A stretch of 64,000 nucleotides of DNA from Lachnospiraceae bacterium (lineage in GTDB: Bacteria > Bacillota > Clostridia > Lachnospirales > Lachnospiraceae), in NCBI GenBank assembly GCA_002892395.1, contig NBBL01000004.1, positions 124,001 to 188,000 on the forward strand, given 5' to 3'. Of the stretch, positions 9,205-18,085 are shown in pieces (positions within the stretch are counted from its first letter, which is position 1; every line of letters begins with the position of its first letter). The notes below the pieces were generated by a model. That model had not been told where the DNA came from, did not search any database, and worked only from the letters and a program-made list of their open reading frames with translations. Position numbers and translations under genes: made by a program.

Positions 9205-12200
9205 TCAAGTAAAACTGCCCTTTTCCGCAGGTTTCAGCACAAGTCCTCCCATTTTTTCCACCAAGCAGAGACTGTCCTCCAGCCGTCCCGTCGGATTTTC
9301 CTCCCGGTCTCTGTGCTCCAACACAAAGCGAACCTGCTCCCCCGGTCTCACATACAGCCGTCCTCTATAGGCCCCGACCAAATCCGGCAGCTGGGCTGTG
9401 TCAAGCGGCGCCTCTGCCAGCATGGTGATCTGCGTCTCCTTCTTCCCCACTTCCACGTCGGTCGCGCCGATCCCATGGGCTGCGCTCCGTATTCTTGCAA
9501 TCAGAAGAAGGTTTCTCACCGGCTTCGGAATCTCGCCGAATCGATCCATCAGCTCATCCTGCATGTTCAGGTCGTCCTCTTCGTTTTCCACCGCGGCAAT
9601 CCGCTTATAGATGTCCAGCTTTTGCTCCTCGCTCCGAATGTAGGAATCCGGGATATAGGCATCCGCCTCGGCAGAAACCGTGGTGGAATACGCTTGCCTC
9701 TTCTCCTCCCGCTCCTTTCCCGACAGCTCCCTGACCGCCCGGTTTAACAGCTTGCAGTACAGATCGTAACCCACTGCCTGCATATGACCGTGCTGCTCTG
9801 CTCCCAGCACATTTCCGGCGCCCCGTATTTCCAGATCCCGCATGGCAATTCGAATTCCGCTTCCCAGCTCCGTAAATTCACGAATGGCCTTCAAGCGCTT
9901 TTCCGCCTCTTCCGAGAGCATGCGCCCCCGGCGATACAAGAGAAACGCGCAGGCGGAACGGCTGGAGCGCCCGACGCGCCCCCGGAGCTGATAGAGCTGA
10001 GACAGGCCGAAGCGATCTGCATCCTGTATGATGATCGTGTTGACATTCGGGATGTCCAGTCCGGTCTCGATGATGGTCGTCGTCACCAGCACATCAATTT
10101 CTCCGTTCATGAAGTCCAGCATGATCTGCTCCAGCTCTCGTTCCTTCATCTGGCCGTGGGCATACGCAATCTCCGCCTCCGGCAAAAGCACCTTCAGGCG
10201 ATCTGTGATATCCGCAATGTTATTGACCCGATTGTACACGTAATAGACCTGCCCGCCCCGGGACAGTTCTCTTCGGATGGCTTCCCTCACCATTTCATCG
10301 CTGTACTCAAGCACATAGGTCTGAATGGGCTGCCTGTCCTGGGGCGGCTCTTCCAGAATGCTCAGCTCACGGATCCCCGCCAGACTCATGTGGAGCGTGC
10401 GCGGAATGGGCGTCGCCGTCAGCGTCAGAACATTGACGTCCCGTTTCATTTGCTTCAGCTTTTCCTTGTGCGTAACTCCGAAGCGCTGCTCCTCATCCAC
10501 AATCAGCATGCCCAGGCGCTTCGGTCTGATGTCCTTTGAGAGCACCCGATGGGTCCCGATCAAAATATCCACCAATCCCAGAGAAAAATCCTGCAGCGTC
10601 TTCTTCTGTTCCCCCGGTGTCCGAAACCGGCAGAGAAGATCCACCCGCACCGGAAAGCTCTGCATTCGCTGCACAAAATTGTTGTAATGCTGCTGCGCGA
10701 GGATCGTGGTCGGGACAAGAAAAATAACCTGAAAGCCCTCCTGCACCGCTTTAAATGCCGCCCGCAGCGCAATCTCCGTCTTTCCGTAGCCCACATCTCC
10801 GCAGACCAGCCGATCCATAATACGGCCGTTTTCCATGTCCTCCTTGATGTCGGCAATCGCCTTCAGCTGATCCTCCGTCTCTTCAAAGGGAAACAGCTCC
10901 TCAAATTCCTTCTGCCACACGGTATCCGGTCCGTACAGGTGTCCCCTTTCCCCCATGCGGGTCGCATAGAGCGACACCAGCTCCCGGGCAATTTCCCGGA
11001 CTGCTCCTTTGACCTTCGCCTTGGTTTTTCCCCATTCCGGTCCCCCCAGGCGATTTAGCTTGGGCGGCGGTGCATCAGCCGCCGCGTACTTTTGAATCAC
11101 ATCCAGCTTGGTCGCCGGCACATAGCAGTTGTCTCCCCCCTGGTACTGGATCTTGATATAATCCCGCAGCACATCGTCCGCCTTGATTTGCTCAATGCCC
11201 TTGTAAATTCCGAGGCCGTACTCCTCATGTACCACGTAATCGCCGATCATGAGCTCTGAGAGACTGGAAATGCGGCTGCCCTCTCCATGCTTCTTCCGCT
11301 TTTTTTTCTTCTGTGCTTCCCTTCCGAATAAGTCCCGTTCCGAAAGCAGCGCAAAGCGAAGCAATGGATATTCAAAGCCGCGATGCAAGCTCCCGTGCAG
11401 AATCATGATGGAGCCCTCTACCGGCTCCGGCGCCTGTTCCTCCTTCTCCTGCTCCCTGGGCGAAAAGGCGGAAAATCCGTAGTCCCGAAAGCTCTGCGCC
11501 AGCCGTTCTGCCCTCGTCCGGGAGGGCGTCAAAAGAACCACACTCCATTTCTCCCGTTCGTAGCGCCTCATGTCCTCGATCAAAAGCTCAAAATTCCCGG
11601 GAAACGAGGCCACTGAGCGGGACACAATCGGAAGCTGCTTTCGAATGTGAAAATCGGAAAGCCGCGCATCAAGGCCGGACAGGCAGACCGTAATCCCGCT
11701 CTTCAGGGTCTCCATGATCTCCTCCGCCCCAAACAGCGCCGGCACTTCCTCCTTTTTGATATGTCCGGATGCGACTCTTCCTGCCATTCCCTCTTGAAAT
11801 TCCGCCTGGATTCTCCTTGCCCGCTCTTCGCAGCGCGGCACCTCATCCATAAAGATCAGAGAGCGCTCCGGATCCCAGTACCGGAGAAAGGATGCCCTGC
11901 CTCCCACATTCAATTCTCTCGCCGGATAAATGGAAATCCGGGACAAGCGTTCCACCGAGCGCTGATTTTCCGGATCAAAGCTTCGGATGGAATCGATATC
12001 GGTGTCCCAAAGCTCAACGCGAACCGGAAGCTCCTCTGTCACCGGAAAGAAATCAATGATACCGCCCCGCACGGAAAACTGACCGATCCCATTTACCTCC
12101 GCCGTGCGCTCATACCCCAGCTTGGTGAGCAGCCCGGCAAATTTCCGGGGATCAACGGAGTCATGTTCATCCAGCTCAAATACCTGCGATCGAAACTGCT

Positions 12201-12591
12201 CCGGTTCTTCCAGCTGATCCATCAACCCGTCCACGGTGGTGACAACAATCCCTTCCGCTTCTTCCTGCATGCGCCTCCACACTTCAATTCGTGCAGCCGA
12301 GGCTTCAAATCCCCGGATATCCGCAGAATAGAACAAAAGATCCTTCGCCGGATACAGGGAAACCTGCCCGGAAAAGCAACGCAGGTCATCGTACAGCTCC
12401 TTTGCCCGCTGCTCATCGTAGGTGATCACCAGCTTCCAGGGACGTGTCTCCCGGCACAGGCTGTGAATGAGATGCGCCTTGGCTGTATCTGTGACGGAGG
12501 TCACCAGGATCGGTCCCATTCCGGCGGCGGCATCCCGTTCCAGCTCCTGAAAGTGCTCCAGCTTCGTCAGAGGGTTTTTGAACGTCGTCAT
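9205..12591 (-). CDS. mfd: Transcription-repair coupling factor
   Basis: 1128 residues. Mfd pushes stalled RNA polymerase off DNA and recruits UvrA. The N-terminal UvrB-like part is followed by the RNA-polymerase-interacting domain starting near residue 448 (GDYVVHEEYGLGIYKGIE), a RecG-like motor with Walker A GDVGYGKT near 598 and DEEQ box near 697, and a C-terminal TRCF domain. It is three bases from pth and is followed by HU after about 100 bases. Confidence 0.97.
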   Translation of the reverse strand: MTTFKNPLTKLEHFQELERDAAAGMGPILVTSVTDTAKAHLIHSLCRETRPWKLVITYDEQRAKELYDDLRCFSGQVSLYPAKDLLFYSADIRGFEASAARIEVWRRMQEEAEGIVVTTVDGLMDQLEEPEQFRSQVFELDEHDSVDPRKFAGLLTKLGYERTAEVNGIGQFSVRGGIIDFFPVTEELPVRVELWDTDIDSIRSFDPENQRSVERLSRISIYPARELNVGGRASFLRYWDPERSLIFMDEVPRCEERARRIQAEFQEGMAGRVASGHIKKEEVPALFGAEEIMETLKSGITVCLSGLDARLSDFHIRKQLPIVSRSVASFPGNFELLIEDMRRYEREKWSVVLLTPSRTRAERLAQSFRDYGFSAFSPREQEKEEQAPEPVEGSIMILHGSLHRGFEYPLLRFALLSERDLFGREAQKKKKRKKHGEGSRISSLSELMIGDYVVHEEYGLGIYKGIEQIKADDVLRDYIKIQYQGGDNCYVPATKLDVIQKYAAADAPPPKLNRLGGPEWGKTKAKVKGAVREIARELVSLYATRMGERGHLYGPDTVWQKEFEELFPFEETEDQLKAIADIKEDMENGRIMDRLVCGDVGYGKTEIALRAAFKAVQEGFQVIFLVPTTILAQQHYNNFVQRMQSFPVRVDLLCRFRTPGEQKKTLQDFSLGLVDILIGTHRVLSKDIRPKRLGMLIVDEEQRFGVTHKEKLKQMKRDVNVLTLTATPIPRTLHMSLAGIRELSILEEPPQDRQPIQTYVLEYSDEMVREAIRRELSRGGQVYYVYNRVNNIADITDRLKVLLPEAEIAYAHGQMKERELEQIMLDFMNGEIDVLVTTTIIETGLDIPNVNTIIIQDADRFGLSQLYQLRGRVGRSSRSACAFLLYRRGRMLSEEAEKRLKAIREFTELGSGIRIAMRDLEIRGAGNVLGAEQHGHMQAVGYDLYCKLLNRAVRELSGKEREEKRQAYSTTVSAEADAYIPDSYIRSEEQKLDIYKRIAAVENEEDDLNMQDELMDRFGEIPKPVRNLLLIARIRSAAHGIGATDVEVGKKETQITMLAEAPLDTAQLPDLVGAYRGRLYVRPGEQVRFVLEHRDREENPTGRLEDSLCLVEKMGGLVLKPAEKGSFT

Positions 12592-12594
12592 CTC

Positions 12595-13170
12595 CTACGC
12601 CTTCTCCATCCTTCGGTTATAGCGGTTCATCGCCTTTTCTTCCCCGTCTGTGATCATGAGACAGGCTGCTTCTGCTGCGTTTCGGTACGCTTCCTCCATG
12701 CGCTCCCGGTCATCCCCCTTGAATGCTCCCAGCACATAATCCGCAAGATCCCAGTTCTCCGGCTTCGCTCCGACCCCGACCCGTATTCTCCGAAACTCCT
12801 GGGAGCCCAGCTGTGAAATAACAGACTTCAGCCCATTGTGACCGCCTGCGCTTCCCTTCAGCCGAATGCGCAGTTGTCCCTCCTCCAGATTGATGTCGTC
12901 CGAAATCACAATGATGTGATCCGCCTCCACCCGAAAAAAGTCCGCTGCTGCCCGCAGACTTTCGCCGGAGCGGTTCATGTACGTCTGCGGCTTCATCAAA
13001 AGAACCCTCTCCCCGCAAAATACTGTTTTCCCGCACAGGGCGAAGAACTTCTTTTCTCTCAGCTCTGTATTCATCCGTTCCGCCAAACAATCCACCGCCT
13101 GAAAGCCGGCATTGTGCCTCGTGTGTTCATACTCTGTTCCCGGGTTCCCCAGTCCTGCAATGATATACAT
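12595..13170 (-). CDS. pth: Peptidyl-tRNA hydrolase
   Basis: 191 residues, normal length. It frees tRNA from dropped-off peptidyl-tRNA. GLGNPGTEYEHTRHNAGF at the N-terminus holds the catalytic His19 and Asn20; SDDINL and GSAGGHNGLKS are further family motifs. It is directly upstream of mfd with a three-base gap, so the two are probably cotranscribed. Confidence 0.96.
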   Translation of the reverse strand: MYIIAGLGNPGTEYEHTRHNAGFQAVDCLAERMNTELREKKFFALCGKTVFCGERVLLMKPQTYMNRSGESLRAAADFFRVEADHIIVISDDINLEEGQLRIRLKGSAGGHNGLKSVISQLGSQEFRRIRVGVGAKPENWDLADYVLGAFKGDDRERMEEAYRNAAEAACLMITDGEEKAMNRYNRRMEKA

Positions 13171-13199
13171 TCCGTTCGCTCCTTACCTTGTTCCCCTGG

Positions 13200-13246
13200 G
13201 AAACGGAACAAAGAGGCTCCGCATCTGCGGGGCCCCCTTCCGTTTC
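13200..13246 (-). terminator. Hairpin after rubredoxin gene
   Basis: GAAACGGAA and TTCCGTTTC arms enclose further pairing (GGC/GCC, CCGCA/TGCGG). There is no T tract, so it may be a weak terminator or an mRNA 3' end structure between rubredoxin and pth. Confidence 0.4.
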
Positions 13247-13278
13247 TTGCCGAAAATACCTGTTCTTATTCCGAGTCC

Positions 13279-13437
13279 TTACTCCTGTACCTCGAAGTCT
13301 TCCTTTCCGGCTCCGCAGAGAGGACATACAAAATCTGCCGGGAGCTCATCCCACTTGGTTCCCGCTGCAATTCCGTTGTCCGCATCGCCGGTGGTCTCGT
13401 CATAAATGTATCCGCAAATGGTGCATACGTACTTCAT
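13279..13437 (-). CDS. Rubredoxin
   Basis: A 52-residue protein beginning [14 protein letters not shown] and ending near [17 protein letters not shown]. The two CxxC pairs bind one iron and carry single electrons, typically to peroxide or oxygen detoxifying enzymes in anaerobes. AAGGAG lies eight bases before the ATG. It lies upstream of pth-mfd on the same strand and is divergent from the secreted protein at 13684. Confidence 0.95.
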   Translation of the reverse strand: MKYVCTICGYIYDETTGDADNGIAAGTKWDELPADFVCPLCGAGKEDFEVQE

Positions 13438-13683
13438 AAAAGTGCTCCTTTACTCCCACCGTTCCGGTGAGTCTCCGATTGATAAAATTCTGCTGCCATT
13501 CCTTGATGCCCAAGGAACAAGTCCAGTGTAGCAGAAACAGCGGGGAGACACAAGGTTCTGCGGATGGATTCTTTTCTTTTCCTCCCTTCAGAGTTATGAT
13601 ATTTAAGCTCCTTTTTCCCGCCGTTTGGTATATGATATACAGGTATTCCGCTGCAATTCAACTACCGATTCAGGAGGACAGAA

Positions 13684-14406
13684 ATGATCAGAAAATCTTT
13701 TTTGACTGCGGCGCTCAGCGCCGTCTTGGTCTTCGCCCTGTCGATCCCTGCCTTTGCAGGCGTCTGGACAAGGGGCAACGACGGAATCTGGCACTATGAT
13801 ACCCTTGGAAGAGGGACCCGGGACGGGTTCCTGAAAAATCAGTGGGCGTGGCTCGACGGAAACCAGGACGGTATCTCCGAATGCTATTACTTTGACGCAG
13901 ACGGCAACATGCTGGCATCCACCATGATTCAGGGCTTCTCCGTCAATGCGGACGGTCAGTGGACCGTAAACGGAGTCGTTCAAAGACGCCAGGCGGATGT
14001 TCCCGCCGTAGAGACCCGCGGCGTTTCTCTGTTAAGGTGCGAGCCCTTTCAATCCAACTATTTCAGCCGCTTCGAGACAGCGTCTTCCGCCTCCGGCCTC
14101 AGCTGGAAAAACGGAATCCGCCTCTCCGGCGATTTGGATCGTGCGGCCTTCGTCAGCTACCGGTTCGATAAAACCTATGACACCCTGACCATCACCTTTT
14201 CTCCGGAAGCCGGCCAGTCCGACGGGCAGAACGGGCGTGTGTCCGTAACCGGTCTCACCAGCGGAAAATCTCTGTACCGCTCCGACAAGCTCCTGCCCAC
14301 CTCGGATCCGGTCAATATCACCATCCGCATTCCGAATGAGGAAGGAATCCGAATCAATGCCATTCGCGGCTGTGATTACATCTTCCGCACCATAACGGTA
14401 CGATAA
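13684..14406 (+). CDS. Secreted protein with cell-wall-binding-like repeats and a beta-rich C-terminal domain
   Basis: 240 residues. A clear signal peptide (about 1-25, ending SIPAFAG) is followed by aromatic/Gly repeats of the choline-binding type (GIWHYDTLG, NQWAWLDGNQDG, YYFDADGNMLAS, QWTVNGV). From about residue 115 to the end is a separate beta-rich domain (ISRF, YRFDKTYDTLTITFSPEA, VNITIRIPNEEG) resembling NPCBM-like carbohydrate modules, though I am not sure. No catalytic motif is visible. AGGAGG precedes the ATG. The next gene, 32 bases on, encodes a membrane protein. Confidence 0.7.
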   Translation: MIRKSFLTAALSAVLVFALSIPAFAGVWTRGNDGIWHYDTLGRGTRDGFLKNQWAWLDGNQDGISECYYFDADGNMLASTMIQGFSVNADGQWTVNGVVQRRQADVPAVETRGVSLLRCEPFQSNYFSRFETASSASGLSWKNGIRLSGDLDRAAFVSYRFDKTYDTLTITFSPEAGQSDGQNGRVSVTGLTSGKSLYRSDKLLPTSDPVNITIRIPNEEGIRINAIRGCDYIFRTITVR

Positions 14407-14438
14407 GCGAAACGGCATTCCAACAGAAGGAGGGCGCC

Positions 14439-15278
14439 ATGTCTCTGGATCTGCACTGCTCGGAACTGCTCTGGTACTTCTGCATTTACTCTTTTCTCGG
14501 CTGGATCCTTGAGGTGATCTATCATGCGGTAACCACCGGGCGGGTTGTGAACCGCGGCTTTCTCGACGGTCCTGTCTGCCCCATCTATGGGTTCGGCGCG
14601 CTGACAGTGGTCTCGCTCTCCGATCTGGCCGCTTCCGTTCGCCCCGACTTTGTGAATCCGCCGCTTGTGTTCCTGGTGGGAATGGTGCTTGCAACTGCCA
14701 TTGAGCTCTTTGCCGGATGGCTTCTGGATCGGCTGTTTCATACCCAGTGGTGGGATTACAGTGACAAGCCGCTGCATTTTCACGGATACATTTGTCTGGA
14801 ATTCAGCCTGCTCTGGGGTGTCATGTCTGTGTTCGCAATTTTTATTCTGCATCCGTTTGTGAGGATGATGACCCCCTCCTTCCTTCCGCTTCCGGCAACT
14901 CGACTTTTCTTAGGGGCTTTGTACCTGATTTTCGCCGCGGACGTCTTTACCACTGTGGTGGATATTCGGCGCTTTTCCAGCGAACTTAAGGAGCTGGAAG
15001 ACTTTCAGGATTCTCTGCACGGGATCAGTGATCACCTCAGCGAGGTCATCGGAACCGGGGCATTAAAAACCCAGCAGAAAATAGACGAACAGCACGTTCA
15101 GGCTGCCCTCGCCTCTGCGGAGCTGGAGAACAGGATGAACGAAAAAATCGAAGCCCTTAAAAAGCGGCTGTCCCGCTCTAAAATTTGCGGTACCGGCCGG
15201 CGGCTCCGGGCATTTCCGCATCTCCACTCCCGGCTGTATCCCAAAACACTGACACTCCTTCGGGATCTGTTTGAGTAA
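14439..15278 (+). CDS. CmpB-like multispan membrane protein (putative ABC transporter type IV family)
   Basis: 279 residues. The N-terminal stretch ELLWYFCIYSFLGWILEVIY followed by NRGFLDGPVCPIYGFGAL is the signature of the PF06541 family. About five membrane spans occur up to residue 180, then a charged cytoplasmic helical tail (ELENRMNEKIEALKKR). The function of the family is not established; no ATPase partner is next to it. GAAGGAGG precedes the ATG. It is likely cotranscribed with the secreted protein upstream and ends at a strong hairpin. Confidence 0.75.
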   Translation: MSLDLHCSELLWYFCIYSFLGWILEVIYHAVTTGRVVNRGFLDGPVCPIYGFGALTVVSLSDLAASVRPDFVNPPLVFLVGMVLATAIELFAGWLLDRLFHTQWWDYSDKPLHFHGYICLEFSLLWGVMSVFAIFILHPFVRMMTPSFLPLPATRLFLGALYLIFAADVFTTVVDIRRFSSELKELEDFQDSLHGISDHLSEVIGTGALKTQQKIDEQHVQAALASAELENRMNEKIEALKKRLSRSKICGTGRRLRAFPHLHSRLYPKTLTLLRDLFE

Positions 15279-15295
15279 CAGCTCCCGGTTTCCTC

Positions 15296-15346
15296 AAAGA
15301 GAAGAGGCTCCCGTGACACGTTAAGCCACGGGAGCCTCTTCTCTTT
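15296..15346. terminator. Bidirectional 20-bp hairpin terminator
   Basis: A perfect 20-bp inverted repeat (15296-15315 and 15327-15346) with an 11-base loop and short T runs on both sides. It lies between the convergent CmpB-like gene and the DUF1858 gene and can stop both. Confidence 0.8.
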
Positions 15347-15394
15347 GCACCGGATTCCTTGAATGCTTTCTTAAAATCGCGAGAGTCGCGCCGT

Positions 15395-15640
15395 TTAAGC
15401 CTTTGCTTCCTCTCCGCCTTCCGCCTGAAACGCCAGATATTCGTTTACATAATCCACAACCTCATCCACATTCATGCCGTGAACCATGCTGGCCTCGGCC
15501 AGGGATTCCGCCTGAGACGCCGGGCAGCTCACGCAGCCCATGCCGCACTGCATCAGTGCAAACGCTGCGTCGGGATACCGGCTGATCACCTCTCCAACCA
15601 GCATCTCCTTCGTGACAAAAACCTTCTTTTCTTCCGCCAT
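15395..15640 (-). CDS. DUF1858 redox-disulfide protein
   Basis: 81 residues from MAEEKK (AAGGAG eight bases upstream). The DUF1858 fold is seen in VTKEMLVGEVISRYPDAAFA and the cysteines CGMGCVSCPAS. This family (hybrid-cluster-protein-associated disulfide domain) is thought to bind a redox disulfide or metal; no partner enzyme is next to it. It stands alone, ending at the shared hairpin. Confidence 0.8.
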   Translation of the reverse strand: MAEEKKVFVTKEMLVGEVISRYPDAAFALMQCGMGCVSCPASQAESLAEASMVHGMNVDEVVDYVNEYLAFQAEGGEEAKA

Positions 15641-15752
15641 ATCGAAACTCCTTCCGTCGGATTTTTCAGATCCCATTGATTTGAATTTGCGCTCATCTGT
15701 CCGCTGAACAGAGGAAGATCTGTCGGCTGCGCTCTCATTCTATCACAGCAAC

Positions 15753-15784
15753 GGAAGCCGGAGCAAGCATTTGCTCCGGCTTCC
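15753..15784 (-). terminator. 14-bp perfect hairpin after uracil permease
   Basis: GGAAGCCGGAGCAA, loop GCAT, and the exact complement. No T tract follows on either strand, so it may protect the mRNA end rather than terminate strongly. It sits between the permease and the DUF1858 gene. Confidence 0.5.
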
Positions 15785-15860
15785 CAATCGATTCACGTTT
15801 CATGCAGCGTTGCATTTGCTTTTACAATTCAGCCTTCCCAATCGATTCCGCCGTTTCATG
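15781..15860. repeat. Imperfect direct repeat beside the hairpin
   Basis: TTCCCAATCGATTC-(A/CGCC)-GTTTCATG occurs at 15781-15804 and again at 15835-15860, downstream of the uracil permease stop. The first copy overlaps the hairpin arm. Between them is a small ATGCA/TGCAT hairpin. Confidence 0.5.
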
Positions 15861-15888
15861 AAGTGCCAACCCCATGTCCCCTGACGGT

Positions 15889-17265
15889 TTACCGCTTCAG
15901 CGAAACGCCTCGCATCGCATCTCCTCTCGGATTGACGCCGAATTCATAGTCATTTCCCGGGAGAACTGCATTCAAGAAAATACCTGCAATGGATGCGATC
16001 GCAAGGCTCGTCAGTGTGACGGTGGCTCCGGCCACCTCAAAGCTGATCCCGCCGGTAAAGCCAAGACCGCAGACCAGAATCACCGCAGCGATGATCAGAT
16101 TTCGACTGTTCGCAAAGTCAACCCGGTTTTCCACTACGTTTCGCACCCCGATTGCGGAAATCATCCCATAGAGGATACAGCTGACACCGCCGATAATGGC
16201 GGAGGGCAGAGAGGATATGACGCTGGCAAATTTCGGTACGAAGGAAAGCAGGATGGCATAAACCGCGGCGAGGCGGATGACTCTCGGATCATAGACATGA
16301 GAAATTTCCAGCACGCCTGTGTTCTCGCCGTAGGTGGTATTCGCCGGCCCGCCGAATAATGCGGAGAGCGATGTCGCAAGGCCGTCTCCGATCAATGTGC
16401 GGTGCAGCCCCGGATCCTCTATAAAGTGCTGTCCTACGGTAGCAGAAATTGCCGAGATATCTCCGATGTGCTCCATCATGGTGGCAATGGCAATGGGAGC
16501 CATGACAAGAATGGCAGTCAGGTCAAACTTGCAGAACTGAAACGGCGGGATCCCGACCCAGCTTGCCTGTGCCATGCCGGTGAAGTCAAGAACCGCGGAG
16601 CCGTCCGGATTCGTCACGCCCGCAGCCTGCATCAGAAGAGCCACCCCATACGAAATAACGACGCCCATCAAAATGGGAATGATTTGAAACAGTCCCTTCC
16701 CCCACACATTAAATATGATGATGGTCGCCAGCGCAATCAATGCAAGAAACCAGTTGACGCTTGCATTTCCCACTGCGGAGCCCGCAAGAGAGAGTCCGAT
16801 GCAGATAATAATCGGTCCCGTGACCACCGGGGGCAAATACCGCATGACCCGCTTCACTCCCACCAGCTTGATCACAAGTGCCAAAATAAGATATAAGAGG
16901 CCTGCCACCACGATTCCGCCGCAGGCATACGGCAGCTTCTCTCCGTAGCTCATCGTCTCATAAATCCCGGTGTGGAGCTCCGCAACGGTGGCAAAGCCGC
17001 CAAGAAAGGCGAAGGAAGAACCCAGAAAAGCCGGAACCTTGAATTTCGAGCAAAGGTGAAAAAACAAGGTTCCCAAACCTGCCATAAACAGGGTCACCTG
17101 AACCGAAAGACCCTCCCCGTGGAAATAGCTGTTCACCAGAATCGGCACAAGCACAGTCGCGCCGAACATGGCGAACATATGCTGAAGTCCCAGCAGCAGC
17201 ATCTTCGGTTTTCCAAGCACCCGGGCGTCATAAATCACTCCAGGCTTCTGTTCCTGATTGTCCAT
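15889..17265 (-). CDS. Uracil/xanthine permease, NCS2 family
   Basis: 458 residues from MDNQEQK (GGAGGGG upstream; an earlier in-frame ATG at 17301 has poor context). About 12-14 membrane segments with family motifs: GLQHMFAMFGATVLVP in TM1, FLGSSFAF, and NTTYGENTGVLEI, which carries the substrate-site region of UraA-type proton symporters. Uracil is the likely substrate. It is a single gene, not next to pyrimidine genes, although pyrC lies elsewhere in the window. Confidence 0.9.
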   Translation of the reverse strand: MDNQEQKPGVIYDARVLGKPKMLLLGLQHMFAMFGATVLVPILVNSYFHGEGLSVQVTLFMAGLGTLFFHLCSKFKVPAFLGSSFAFLGGFATVAELHTGIYETMSYGEKLPYACGGIVVAGLLYLILALVIKLVGVKRVMRYLPPVVTGPIIICIGLSLAGSAVGNASVNWFLALIALATIIIFNVWGKGLFQIIPILMGVVISYGVALLMQAAGVTNPDGSAVLDFTGMAQASWVGIPPFQFCKFDLTAILVMAPIAIATMMEHIGDISAISATVGQHFIEDPGLHRTLIGDGLATSLSALFGGPANTTYGENTGVLEISHVYDPRVIRLAAVYAILLSFVPKFASVISSLPSAIIGGVSCILYGMISAIGVRNVVENRVDFANSRNLIIAAVILVCGLGFTGGISFEVAGATVTLTSLAIASIAGIFLNAVLPGNDYEFGVNPRGDAMRGVSLKR

Positions 17266-17364
17266 AAGATCCCCTCCAAAATTGAGACATTCGGTTACCA
17301 TCGAAAAGAATACCGCGGTTTATCGGTTAAGTCCAGCTGTTTTGCGTTCCCAGCGGAGCCCCTT

Positions 17365-18084
17365 CTAGTTCTCAAAGATCCGCCTCAGCTCCTTCATCTG
17401 CGTCCGCCCCACCGGAAGCGGCGCCTCGTCGCATCCCTTCATTCGCAGCCCGTAGCCCCCGTTATGAAACGGCACAATATCCTTCACCTTTTCCAGATTC
17501 ACCAGGTAGCTCTTCTGCGCCCGGAAAAAGCGTCCGTCCCTCAGGCGGTTTTCATAATAGCTCAGCGTCGCATTCTGCAAATAGCTTTTTTCCGCCGTGT
17601 GAATCCGGCATGCCCGGTTTTCCGCTTCAATATATATGATATCCTCCACGTCCAAAACCCGAAATCCCGTTCCCATGCTCACCATAAGCTTCTTCAGATC
17701 AATAAACTCCGTATTTCCCGAATCCGCGCTCATCCGCTCAATCCGTTCCATCGTCTTTCGCACCCGTTCCAGATCAAAGGGCTTCAGCAGATAGTCCGCT
17801 GCCCCCAGCTCAAACGCCTTGACCGCGTACTCCCGGTAGGCGGTTGCAAACACAATCTGTGCTTCGGGCTGTATGCTCTGTATCATCGAGGCCAGCGTCG
17901 TGCCGTTTGCCCCGCCTAAATTAATATCCACAAAACAAGCCTGCACCTTTTGTTCCCGCAAGAGATCCAGAAACGCATCGGTTTGGCTCGCCTCCAGGAT
18001 TTCCGCATCCGGCGCACATTGCCGGATCAGATATATCAGCTCTCTTCTCGCCGGTTTTTCATCGTCAATAATCGCAAGCCGCAT
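17365..18084 (-). CDS. LytTR response regulator
   Basis: 239 residues. The receiver domain (1-120) has acidic IDDEKPA, phospho-acceptor Asp in ACFVDINLGG and the LLKPFD lysine. The LytTR DNA-binding domain (about 135-237) contains EDIIYIEAENR, FFRAQKSYLVNLEKV and PVGRTQMKEL. It starts one base after the kinase stop, so the two are one transcript. The neighbouring TAXI transporter operon is the obvious but unproven target. Confidence 0.9.
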   Translation of the reverse strand: MRLAIIDDEKPARRELIYLIRQCAPDAEILEASQTDAFLDLLREQKVQACFVDINLGGANGTTLASMIQSIQPEAQIVFATAYREYAVKAFELGAADYLLKPFDLERVRKTMERIERMSADSGNTEFIDLKKLMVSMGTGFRVLDVEDIIYIEAENRACRIHTAEKSYLQNATLSYYENRLRDGRFFRAQKSYLVNLEKVKDIVPFHNGGYGLRMKGCDEAPLPVGRTQMKELRRIFEN

Positions 18085-18085
18085 T

